Below are positions 1 through 7,668 of a DNA stretch of 18,124 bases, piece after piece. Position 1 is the first letter of the stretch. Each line of letters starts with the position of its first letter. Under the pieces are notes generated by a model. That model was given only the letters and a program-made list of their open reading frames with translations. It was not told the DNA's origin and ran no database searches. Origin of the DNA: Chloroflexota bacterium (GTDB lineage: Bacteria; Chloroflexota; Limnocylindria; QHBO01). Location: contig JACDBS010000084.1 in the NCBI GenBank assembly GCA_013694795.1, positions 1 to 18,124 on the forward strand. The letters are read 5' to 3'. Both the position numbers and the translations under genes were made by a program.

Positions 1-1869
<1,869 letters not shown>

Positions 1870-1873
<4 letters not shown>

Positions 1874-2784
1874 GGGGTGTCGAGGCGAGCGCCCGAGGTG
1901 TCGAAGCGCAGGCGCGTGGCCATCCCTGCGACCCCCGCTGCATTCCACGCCTTCTCGACCGCATGGGCCGATGAGGGCGAGTCGCAGACGGCCAGGACGG
2001 TCGGTCCGGCGCCCGAGAGGCATGCCCCGGCCGCACCGCGTTCGTAGGCGAGCTCCATCAGCTCGCGCGTGCCACGCAGGAGGGGCAGGCGGTACGGCTG
2101 GTGCAGCTCATCGGCCATGGCGGCGTGAAGCAGTCCGGCATCCGAGGTCATGATCGCGGTGGCCAGCAGTGCGCTGCGGCCCGCCTGGCGGGCGGCGATG
2201 GCATGCGAGACGGTCGAAGGCAGAGCCGAACGCATGTCGCGGGTAGAGCTTTCGCGCTGCGGGATGAACGCGACCGGGATCCAGGCCTCGGGCGCGCGGA
2301 AGCGGCGCAGGGTGACGCGCTCATCGGCTTCCGCCAGCGCCAGCGTGAAACCGCCGTACAGCGCCGCCGCCACGTTGTCCGGATGGCCCTCCAGACGCGC
2401 GGCTAGGGCAAGGAGCTCGTCGGCTTCCACCGTGCGCCGGCCGACGGCAGCGCCGAGGACAATTCCAGCCACGATGGCCGCGGCGCTGCTGCCCAGGCCG
2501 CGGGCGGTGGGAATCATGCTGGAGATCTCGAGTCGCCACGCGCTGGCGCCCGGCGCGGCCGAGACGCGCAGACCCTCGCGGAAGGAGCGGATCAGCAGGT
2601 TCTCCTCCGCCGGCTCGTTGTCGCGCGGCGCTCCCTCCCCCCGGGCGTTGAGCACGATGCCAGCCTCGTCGCCATGCCACAGCTCAGCGCGGAGCTTGAG
2701 CGAGAGCGCCACCGCGAAGCAGTCGAACCCGCTTCCGAGGTTGGCGCTCGAGGCAGGAACGTCGACGCTGGCGATGGGCGGCAT
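1870..2784 (-). CDS. thrB: Homoserine kinase (GHMP kinase family)
   Basis: The enzyme phosphorylates L-homoserine with ATP to O-phosphohomoserine, the substrate of threonine synthase (thrC, 10763-11815). It is 304 aa from the ATG at 2784, usual for the family. The N-terminal substrate motif PASSANLGSGFD lies at about residues 10-21. The GHMP ATP loop PTARGLGSSAAA is at about 92-103, EGHPDNVA at about 132-139, and the C-terminal glycine motif is CLSGAGPTVLAV. A GTG nine codons upstream (2811) is also open, but homoserine kinases normally start close to the PASSANLG motif. A TATACT box also sits 8 nt before the ATG and would lie inside a longer gene. It follows the response regulator by 57 nt, and its TGA overlaps the ABC-F ATG (ATGA). 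It may have its own internal promoter. Confidence 0.95.
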
Positions 2785-2792
2785 GCGCGCCG

Positions 2793-2798
2793 AGTATA
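2793..2798 (-). promoter_or_regulatory. -10-like box TATACT, 8 nt before thrB ATG
   Basis: On the minus strand TATACT is followed by 8 nt and the preferred thrB ATG. This spacing would start a transcript at or just before the start codon, giving a leaderless mRNA. A TTGGCC lies 15 nt upstream as a poor -35. It would be a promoter internal to the mgtE-to-ABC-F run. The call rests on motif and spacing only. Confidence 0.45.
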
Positions 2799-2841
2799 GG
2801 GTCGCGTCCACGGGGCCAAGCAGTGGCCCATCACGGTCGCG

Positions 2842-3204
2842 TCAGCTTGCGGGGGCGACCCGCTCGACGGCGGTGATCAGGTCGTCGAAGCCGAACGGCT
2901 TGGCGACGAACGAGGAGGCCGCGATCTCGGCCGCCCAATGCGCCGCGTCGCGCGCCGCGGTCATCACCACGATCGGCGTGCCGTGGCCGCGCCGGCGCAG
3001 CTCAGCGGCGAAGCCCCAGCCATCCATGACGGGCATGCGCATGTCAAGTAGGATCACATCGGGAGGATGGCCCTCGATGGCCTGCAACGCATCGACGCCG
3101 TTCGCCGCCTCCGCCACGTCGTAGCCCTCGATCTCGAGCATCGCCGAAACCGTTGCCCGGATGTCCGGCTCGTCATCGACGACGAGTACGCGCACCTCAC
3201 GCAT
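2842..3204 (-). CDS. Single-domain response regulator (CheY-like receiver)
   Basis: This 120-aa protein is a receiver domain and nothing more. Acidic pocket DD sits in VLVVDDEPD (residues 10-11), phosphoacceptor Asp54 in VILLDMRMP, the conserved Thr in VVMTAA (about 82), and the Lys in FVAKPFGFDDL (102). It has no output domain, so it must act by protein contact or as a phosphorelay intermediate. The ATG at 3204 overlaps the end of the upstream histidine kinase by 8 nt (ATGCGTGA). A GGAGG-type Shine-Dalgarno lies 9 nt upstream, which fixes this start. An in-frame reading extends upstream into the kinase gene, but the sequence there has no receiver character. It is the obvious partner of the adjacent kinase. 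Confidence 0.9.
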   Translation of the reverse strand: MREVRVLVVDDEPDIRATVSAMLEIEGYDVAEAANGVDALQAIEGHPPDVILLDMRMPVMDGWGFAAELRRRGHGTPIVVMTAARDAAHWAAEIAASSFVAKPFGFDDLITAVERVAPAS

Positions 3205-3951
3205 CGGCCGCGACCTCCGCTCCGGCTGCCGGCCATGGCGAATCTCCGCGCTGCTCAGCGGGCGACGGCGTCGGCCGGGCGGGAATGGCGACATGGAACG
3301 TGCTTCCGCCGCCGGCGGTCGCCTCGACCCACACCCGCCCACCGTGGCTCTCGACCATGCGACGGCAGATGTAGAGGCCCAGTCCCATCCCGGTATCGGT
3401 GATGCTCTGAACGTTCGAGCCGCGGTAGAAGCGTTCGAAGATGCGCTCCTGCTCGTTGTCCGGAATGCCGACGCCGTGGTCGACGACCGACATGCGAGCC
3501 TCATCACCCTCCAATCGCAGGTGCACCTCGGGAAGCTCGCCGCTGGCGGTGTACTTCAGCGCATTCTCGACGAGGTTATCGAGGACCTGCTCAATGCGCA
3601 TTCGGTCGACAAGGCCGAAGAGGGGTTTGTCCGGCTGGACCACCTTCAGATCCAACCCGTTTTCGCGGAAGCGTTGCTCCACGGCATCCAGGATGACGCG
3701 CAGGTCGAGGGAGTGACGGTCCATCACCGCGCCGCCCTCCTCCAGGCGCTGGGCGTCGAGGAGCTCGCTCACGAGGTCTCGCAGCCGTCGCGCCTCGCGC
3801 GCGATGCGCTTGTCCCTGCTGGATCGACGGGTGCGGATGGATCTCGGGCCAGCCGCCTCTCCAGGAGCTCTGCCTGCCCAAGGACGACAGTGAGCGGCGT
3901 GCGCAGGTCGTGCGCGGCGGCCGGCATGCCGGAGAGCGGATGCCGTCTCAG
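3197..3951 (-). pseudogene. Short histidine kinase (HisKA + HATPase) with a frameshift between the H-box and the ATPase domain
   Basis: The C-terminal part is a clear kinase core in one frame, ending at 3197. It shows the helix REARRLRDLVSELLDAQRLEEG, N-box EQVLDNLVENALKY, G1 DHGVGIP, F-box ERIFERFYRG and G2 TGMGLGLYICRRMVE. The phosphoacceptor box AAAHDLRTPLTVVLGQAELL lies in another frame (His codon at 3912-3910), which stays open until a TGA at 3771-3769. Joining them needs a -1 shift (one missing base, or two extra) somewhere around 3775-3850. I see no slippery heptamer, so this is a decayed gene or a sequencing/assembly error rather than programmed slippage. The H-box frame could begin at ATG 3927 or at a CTG overlapping the tag stop (3951). 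There is no room for a sensor domain, because tag occupies the upstream sequence. The gene overlaps the receiver gene downstream. Confidence 0.75.
3214..3218 (-). promoter_or_regulatory. Shine-Dalgarno site of the single-domain response regulator
   Basis: GGAGG on the minus strand, 9 nt before the ATG at 3204 and inside the kinase coding sequence. It decides the start of the receiver protein and contrasts with the SD-less heads of transcription units in this window. Confidence 0.6.
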
Positions 3952-4523
3952 CGCATCGTCGACGCGACCTCCGCATGGCGGTAACAGCCGATCACGTGGT
4001 CGTTCACCAGTCCGGCCGACTGCATGAACGCATAGCAGATGGTTGGGCCCACGAACCTGAAGCCGCGTGCCAGCAGGGTGCGCGACATCGCCACCGATGC
4101 CTCCGTCGTCGACGGCACCTCATTCATGATCCTCCATCGGTTCTGGATCGGCCGACCGTCGACAAACGACCACACCAGGCCGGCGAAGTCGTCTACCGCT
4201 CCGAGGGCTTGGGCGTTGCCGATGAATGCCGCGATCTTGGAAGCGTTCCGGACGATCCGCGCATCGGACATCAGGCGCTCACGGTCCGCATCCGTGTAGC
4301 CGGCAATGACGGTGGCGTCGAATCCGTCGAAGGCGGACCGATATCCCTCCCGCTTGCGCAGGATGGTGATCCAGGCCAGGCCCGCCTGTGCGCCCTCCAG
4401 GCAGAGCCGCTCGAAGAGCCGATGCGCGTCATGCAGTGGCACGCCCCATTCCGTGTCGTGGTAGGCCACGTACAGCGGGTCAGTGCCGGCCCATGCGCAC
4501 CGCTGGAGATCGTCGGCAGTCAT
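3948..4523 (-). CDS. tag: DNA-3-methyladenine glycosylase I
   Basis: The enzyme excises N3-methyladenine from alkylated DNA in base excision repair and is cytoplasmic. The product is 191 aa from ATG 4523, close to the E. coli enzyme. Family features are present: RCAWAGTDPLYVAYHDTEWG at the N-terminus, EGAQAGLAW with the catalytic Glu (about residue 43), and FVGPTICYAFMQ and VNDHVIGC near the end. The expected zinc ligands are all retained: Cys9, His22, His176 and Cys180. A GTG at 4532 in frame gives three more residues and cannot be excluded. Neither start has a clear Shine-Dalgarno. The gene follows mgtE by 12-21 nt, and its 3' end carries the start of the downstream kinase, so it looks cotranscribed. 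Confidence 0.94.
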   Translation of the reverse strand: MTADDLQRCAWAGTDPLYVAYHDTEWGVPLHDAHRLFERLCLEGAQAGLAWITILRKREGYRSAFDGFDATVIAGYTDADRERLMSDARIVRNASKIAAFIGNAQALGAVDDFAGLVWSFVDGRPIQNRWRIMNEVPSTTEASVAMSRTLLARGFRFVGPTICYAFMQSAGLVNDHVIGCYRHAEVASTMR

Positions 4524-4544
4524 TGGGCGCACATCGCGCCAACG

Positions 4545-5912
4545 TCACAGGCCAAGGACGATACGCGCGATGAGGAAGTAGACCACCAGGCCGGACGCGT
4601 CGACGAGGGCCGTGATGAGCGGAACGCTCATGACCGCCGGATCGACACCGATGCGTCGCGCGGCCAGGGGCAGAACCGAACCCACCAGCGAGGCCAGCGT
4701 GCATCCCGCCACCAAAGTCAGGCAGACCACAGTGGCAATCCGCGCGTCCACGAGCAGCGAGATGGGCCCGAATGAGATCGCAGCCAGCGCGGCGCCGAGA
4801 ACGAGTCCGGTGCTGCTCTCTCGAACGACCACCGGGACAAGGTCCGCCACGCGCACCTCGTTGACGGCCAGCGCACGCGTGATGGTGGTGGCTGACTGCG
4901 CCCCCGTGTTGCCGGAGGTGCCGATGACGAGTGGCACGAAAAGCGCCAACGTCACAACTGCCTCGAGCGTCGCTTCGAAGGCGGCCATCACGTTCACGGT
5001 GATTGCGCCGGCCGCAATGAAAACGATGAGCCACACGATTCGGCTCCTCGCGAGTTGCACCACCGATGTGGCGAGGTACGGGCGGCCGAGGGGCTCCGCG
5101 CCGCCGGCGCGGGCAAGGTCCTCCGTCTCCTCCTCTTCCAGGACCTCCATGGCGTCGTCCACGGTGACGATCCCCACCAGGCGGTCCTCGCCGTCGACAA
5201 TCGGCAACGCCAGCAGGTCCGCCTCCCGCATGAGACGTGCGACCACCTCCTGGTCGGCGTCGACACGGGCGGAGAACACGTCGGTGTCCATCAGGTCGCC
5301 GATGAGGGTCGCGGGATCGGCCAGGACGAGGTCGCGCAGGCCCAGGGCGCCGACCAGCCGCCGATGGTCATCGGTCACCGGCAGGGCATAGATCGTTTCC
5401 GCCGAGCGGCCGATGCGCCGCAGCCGCTCGAGGGCATCGGCAACGGTCATGCCCGCACGGAGGCTTGCGACCTCCGGCGACATGAGACGACCCGCCGAGT
5501 CCTCCGTATACCCGAGCAGCGTGGCCGTCAGCTGGCGCTCGTTGGGCGACAGCCCGGCGAGCAGGCGTCGTGCGACCTTGGCCGGCATCTCCTCCGTCAG
5601 GCGGGCGCGGTCGTCCGGGTCCATCTCCTCGAAGAGCTGCCGCACGTTCGTCTCGCGCAGCCCCTCGAGGAGCTCCTGCTGGAGCGACGGGTCCAGCAGC
5701 TCGAACACCTCGAGCGCGCGATCACGCGCCAGCAGGCGGAAGGGGACGGCGCGAGCCTCGCGTGGCAGGCGGGCCAGCTCGTCGGCGATCTCCACCACAT
5801 CGGCCTGTGCCAGCCAGCGGTCGAGCAGCTCCAGGTCGCCGCCGTCCAGCAGTTCGTCCAGCTCCACGGTCGGGACGGCGTCGGGGGTGCCGGTCAGGGT
5901 AGGTCGGGTCAC
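4545..5912 (-). CDS. mgtE: Magnesium transporter MgtE
   Basis: This is a homodimeric Mg2+ channel/transporter of the inner membrane, 455 aa. The N-terminal helical domain (about 15-135, with repeated leucine/acidic helices and EEMDPDDRARLTEEMP) precedes a CBS pair (about 143-265), the cytosolic Mg2+ sensor. The membrane part (about 288-455) has five hydrophobic segments. It carries the MgtE motif PLVIGTSGNTGAQSATTITRAL (about 327-348), where many members have GGNAG, and the pore region with Asp438 in PLITALVDASGLVVYF, matching the conserved pore aspartate. The start is GTG with a TATGCT box 6 nt upstream, so the mRNA is probably leaderless. Only 34 nt separate it from the divergent unit, which leaves no room for an Mg2+ riboswitch. 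It heads the run to tag, the kinase, the receiver, thrB and the ABC-F gene. Confidence 0.95.
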   Translation of the reverse strand: MTRPTLTGTPDAVPTVELDELLDGGDLELLDRWLAQADVVEIADELARLPREARAVPFRLLARDRALEVFELLDPSLQQELLEGLRETNVRQLFEEMDPDDRARLTEEMPAKVARRLLAGLSPNERQLTATLLGYTEDSAGRLMSPEVASLRAGMTVADALERLRRIGRSAETIYALPVTDDHRRLVGALGLRDLVLADPATLIGDLMDTDVFSARVDADQEVVARLMREADLLALPIVDGEDRLVGIVTVDDAMEVLEEEETEDLARAGGAEPLGRPYLATSVVQLARSRIVWLIVFIAAGAITVNVMAAFEATLEAVVTLALFVPLVIGTSGNTGAQSATTITRALAVNEVRVADLVPVVVRESSTGLVLGAALAAISFGPISLLVDARIATVVCLTLVAGCTLASLVGSVLPLAARRIGVDPAVMSVPLITALVDASGLVVYFLIARIVLGL

Positions 5913-5918
5913 ACCCCG

Positions 5919-5924
5919 AGCATA
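5919..5924 (-). promoter_or_regulatory. -10-like box TATGCT, 6 nt before mgtE GTG
   Basis: On the minus strand TATGCT is followed by 6 nt and the GTG start, the spacing expected for a leaderless transcript. It forms an inverted pair with the TATGCT at 5935-5940, with only 10 bp between the two boxes. No good -35 is visible. Confidence 0.55.
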
Positions 5925-5934
5925 GCGGTGCCGG

Positions 5935-5940
5935 TATGCT
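5935..5940 (+). promoter_or_regulatory. -10-like box TATGCT, 6 nt before a 23-codon ORF and upstream of the LuxR-type regulator
   Basis: TATGCT is followed by 6 nt and the ATG at 5947. It is the mirror image of the mgtE box. The two polymerase footprints would overlap, so the divergent promoters should compete. No -35 is recognisable. Confidence 0.5.
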
Positions 5941-5946
5941 TGGCCG

Positions 5947-6018
5947 ATGGAGGACGCTGCACCGGGTGGCCCGAGATCTCACCACGCCTCTGAGAACACG
6001 CAGGGACCAACAGCGTGA
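5947..6018 (+). CDS. Possible 23-aa leader peptide upstream of the LuxR-type regulator
   Basis: The ORF has an ATG start and 23 codons, rich in Ala, Gly, Pro, His and Ser, with no hydrophobic segment. Its TGA at 6016-6018 overlaps the GTG start of the response regulator (GTGA). Three things make it more than chance: the well-placed TATGCT box, the ATG at the predicted 5' end, and the precise overlap. It could be a leaderless leader peptide that delivers ribosomes to the regulator. No function can be assigned and codon bias cannot be judged at this length. The alternative is that it is untranslated leader. Confidence 0.4.
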   Translation: MEDAAPGGPRSHHASENTQGPTA

Positions 6019-6662
6019 CTGACGAAGAGGGGCCAATACGCGTGCTGCTGGTGGACGATCACGCTGTCGTTCGTCGCGGCCTGAGAGGGTTCCTCGAGCT
6101 GCTGAATGACTTCGACGTGGTGGGCGAGGCGGAAAACGGCCGCGAGGGCGTTGCCGCCGCCGACCGACTGGCGCCGGATGTGATCCTCATGGACCTGCTC
6201 ATGCCGGAGATGGGCGGCCTGGAGGCGATTGCCGCCATCAAGCAGGAGCATCCCGAGATCGAGATCGTGGCGGTGACCTCCTTCATCGAGGAGGAGAAGG
6301 TGACCTCAGCGCTGGAGGCCGGGGCATCGGGCTACCTGCTCAAGGACGCGGAGGCGGAGGAGGTGGCCCAGGCCATCCGGGCCGCCTACCACGGCGAGGT
6401 GCACCTGGATCCGGCGGTGTCACGCCTGCTGGCGCAGCGCATGCGCGCGCGCAAGGACGCCGAGCCGGTCGAGCCCCTCACCGGGCGCGAGAAGGAGGTG
6501 CTCTCGCAGCTGGCCAAGGGCGCCAGCAACAAGGAGATCGCCTACGAGCTCGGCATCACCGAGCGCACGGCGCGCACCCACGTGTCGAACATCCTCGGCA
6601 AGCTCGGATTGGCATCCCGCACCCAGGCCGCCCTCTACGCGGTGGAGCACAAGCTGGTCTAG
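6015..6662 (+). CDS. LuxR/NarL-family response regulator (LiaR-like)
   Basis: This is a cytoplasmic DNA-binding response regulator of 215 aa. The receiver domain (about 8-125) has acidic residues in LLVDDHAVVRRG, phosphoacceptor Asp60 in VILMDLLMP, the Thr in VAVTSF and the Lys in YLLKDAEAEE. The C-terminal LuxR helix-turn-helix (about 150-212) reads LTGREKEVLSQLAKGASNKEIA and then ITERTARTHVSNILGKLGL. The start is GTG, with AGGGA 8 nt upstream as a weak Shine-Dalgarno. The start overlaps the stop of the 23-codon ORF, and the frame is closed by a TGA at 5991. The nearest suitable kinase is the HisKA_3 protein at 7669-10311, the class that partners NarL/LiaR regulators. Its target genes are unknown. 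Confidence 0.93.
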   Translation: MTDEEGPIRVLLVDDHAVVRRGLRGFLELLNDFDVVGEAENGREGVAAADRLAPDVILMDLLMPEMGGLEAIAAIKQEHPEIEIVAVTSFIEEEKVTSALEAGASGYLLKDAEAEEVAQAIRAAYHGEVHLDPAVSRLLAQRMRARKDAEPVEPLTGREKEVLSQLAKGASNKEIAYELGITERTARTHVSNILGKLGLASRTQAALYAVEHKLV

Positions 6663-6771
6663 GGACCGATGCGCAGCGCCCTTGGCCGCCGGGATCGCGC
6701 GTGGGCTGGCTCGTCGGCCCTCAGTTGCGCTGAGTGCACCCAACCACGAAGCAACGGCGGGACTTACCCAA

Positions 6772-6794
6772 GAATTGCGCGTGGGCGCAACTTC
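6772..6794. repeat. Small inverted repeat TTGCGC-gtgg-GCGCAA
   Basis: A perfect 6-bp stem with a 4-nt loop (6775-6790), extendable by GAA/TTC on either side with one bulged C. It lies 110 nt past the LuxR-type regulator stop and lacks a T-tract, so it is at best a weak terminator or mRNA 3'-end stabiliser. It could also be a binding site. Confidence 0.35.
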
Positions 6795-6870
6795 TGATCC
6801 GATTGGGGAAACGTTCTGGCCGTAGATGCCCCGTGCTCCGTAAATCGGTGCGTTGATCGCAACTCGGGTG

Positions 6871-6910
6871 CGCGAACGCTCCGGCGGTGACGCGAACGCT
6901 CCGGCGGTGG
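6871..6910. repeat. Tandem 20-nt direct repeat, two copies
   Basis: Two adjacent 20-nt units share 19 identical bases (cgcgaacgctccggcggtg). The core AACGCTCCG recurs a third time at 6981-6989, where it forms the left arm of the terminator stem. Two copies without spacers do not make a CRISPR array. A local duplication or paired protein-binding sites are possible. Confidence 0.75.
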
Positions 6911-6974
6911 ATGGCGACTTCGTGCCGCTGAGTCGTGAGCCCTCCGCAGCCAAGGCCTCCGCTGCCCAAGGCAC

Positions 6975-7008
6975 GAAGAAAACGCTCCGTCCCGGGCCGG
7001 ACGGAGCG
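6975..7008 (-). terminator. Rho-independent terminator of the small membrane-protein gene
   Basis: On the minus strand a perfect 10-bp stem (CGCTCCGTCC paired with GGACGGAGCG, loop of 6 nt, 6983-7008) is followed by TTTTCTTC. It starts 35 nt after the TAA-side end of the gene at 7044. This is the only textbook terminator I see in the window. On the plus strand the A-tract precedes the stem, so it would not work for the LuxR-type regulator. Confidence 0.8.
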
Positions 7009-7043
7009 CTCAAAGGGATCGCGCAAAGGGATGAGGTTGCGGT

Positions 7044-7475
7044 CTATGCGGCGGTCGGGCGGAACCGCTCCGGGAGGACCGGTGCGACCGACTCGAGGGC
7101 GCTGCGGACGAAGCCCACCGGGCTGCCGTAGACGCGGAGGATGTCGACCACCACCAGGGTGATCAGCGCCACCTCGATGCCCTTGGCGATGAAGCCGAGG
7201 GTGAAGTACGGGCCCATCACGAGGTAGCCGGCGATCGTCAGGGCCGTGTAGCCCATCAGTGCGAGGCGCGGAAACCAGCTGAATCGCTTCACGATGGTGG
7301 CCGGAGAAGCGGCGCCGATCACGATCATCGTGGCCAGGCCCACATAGCCGAGCGCGTTGAGGGTGAACAACAGCCCACCCAGCGTCGAGTGGATGTAGGC
7401 GGTCGCGAGGGTGAGGCTGACGATGGCGACGGTGAGCACGGCGCCGGCGGTGCGGCTGCGCAGGAGCTGGGTCAC
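7044..7475 (-). CDS. Small hypothetical integral membrane protein, four predicted helices
   Basis: I do not recognise a named family. From the GTG at 7475 the protein is 143 aa and mostly hydrophobic. Segments lie at about 10-30 (AGAVLTVAIVSLTLATAYI), 35-57 (FTLNALGYVGLATMIVIGAA), 72-92 and 98-120. A short charged tail, LPERFRPTAA, ends the protein. GGAGG lies 8 nt upstream of the GTG and decides the start; sequence upstream in frame is arginine-rich and not protein-like. The gene has its own terminator and lies on the opposite strand between the LuxR-type regulator and the large kinase, so it may belong to the same signalling locus. Confidence 0.8.
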   Translation of the reverse strand: MTQLLRSRTAGAVLTVAIVSLTLATAYIHSTLGGLLFTLNALGYVGLATMIVIGAASPATIVKRFSWFPRLALMGYTALTIAGYLVMGPYFTLGFIAKGIEVALITLVVVDILRVYGSPVGFVRSALESVAPVLPERFRPTAA

Positions 7476-7568
7476 GGGCGGAACCTCCGAATCTTCGTGT
7501 CGACGCCGGGATCGGCATCGGTGGTCTCGATGCCCAGATTCTCTCGCCACTGAATCCGCAGGGAATCG

Positions 7569-7597
7569 GGCATACAGGGCAGACGGCGTCGGGACAA
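7569..7597 (-). promoter_or_regulatory. Possible sigma70-type promoter of the small membrane-protein gene
   Basis: On the minus strand TTGTCC (7597-7592) and TATGCC (7574-7569) are separated by exactly 17 nt. The transcript would have a leader of about 85 nt, consistent with the Shine-Dalgarno of this gene. Both hexamers are imperfect. Confidence 0.3.
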
Positions 7598-7652
7598 GTG
7601 CCCCACCGCACACCGGCCGAATGACGTAGTCGGACCGACGCGCACCATGGCG

Positions 7653-7658
7653 TATCCT
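7653..7658 (+). promoter_or_regulatory. -10-like box TATCCT, 10 nt before the large kinase ATG
   Basis: TATCCT is followed by 10 nt and the ATG at 7669, which allows only a few nucleotides of leader. It is the same hexamer as in front of kgd. No Shine-Dalgarno is visible before this ATG. Confidence 0.45.
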
Positions 7659-7668
7659 CTCGACGGCC

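Larger units (their letters stand above)
6663..7043. other. 381-nt gap between converging genes, no convincing gene
   Basis: The stretch lies between the regulator stop and the stop of the minus-strand membrane protein. It holds a hairpin (6772-6794), a two-copy 20-nt tandem repeat (6871-6910) and a terminator for the minus-strand gene (6975-7008). The part around 6720-6870 looks less GC-rich than its surroundings. Open frames crossing it are overlapping shadows with no recognisable protein character. I see no tRNA, promoter pair or insertion-sequence ends. Confidence 0.5.

Noticed and set aside
2785..2841. Threonine attenuator or T-box leader before thrB
   Set aside because: The gap is 57 nt, the TATACT box sits 8 nt before the start, and no run of Thr/Ile codons or terminator hairpin is present.
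3775..3850. Programmed -1 ribosomal frameshift in the histidine kinase
   Set aside because: No X-XXY-YYZ slippery heptamer or clear downstream structure; gene decay or a base-call error is simpler.
5913..5946. Mg2+ riboswitch (M-box) upstream of mgtE
   Set aside because: Only 34 nt separate mgtE from the divergent unit and the transcript appears leaderless, so no riboswitch can fit.
6871..6910. CRISPR array
   Set aside because: Two 20-nt units lie directly head to tail without spacers and there are no cas genes nearby.
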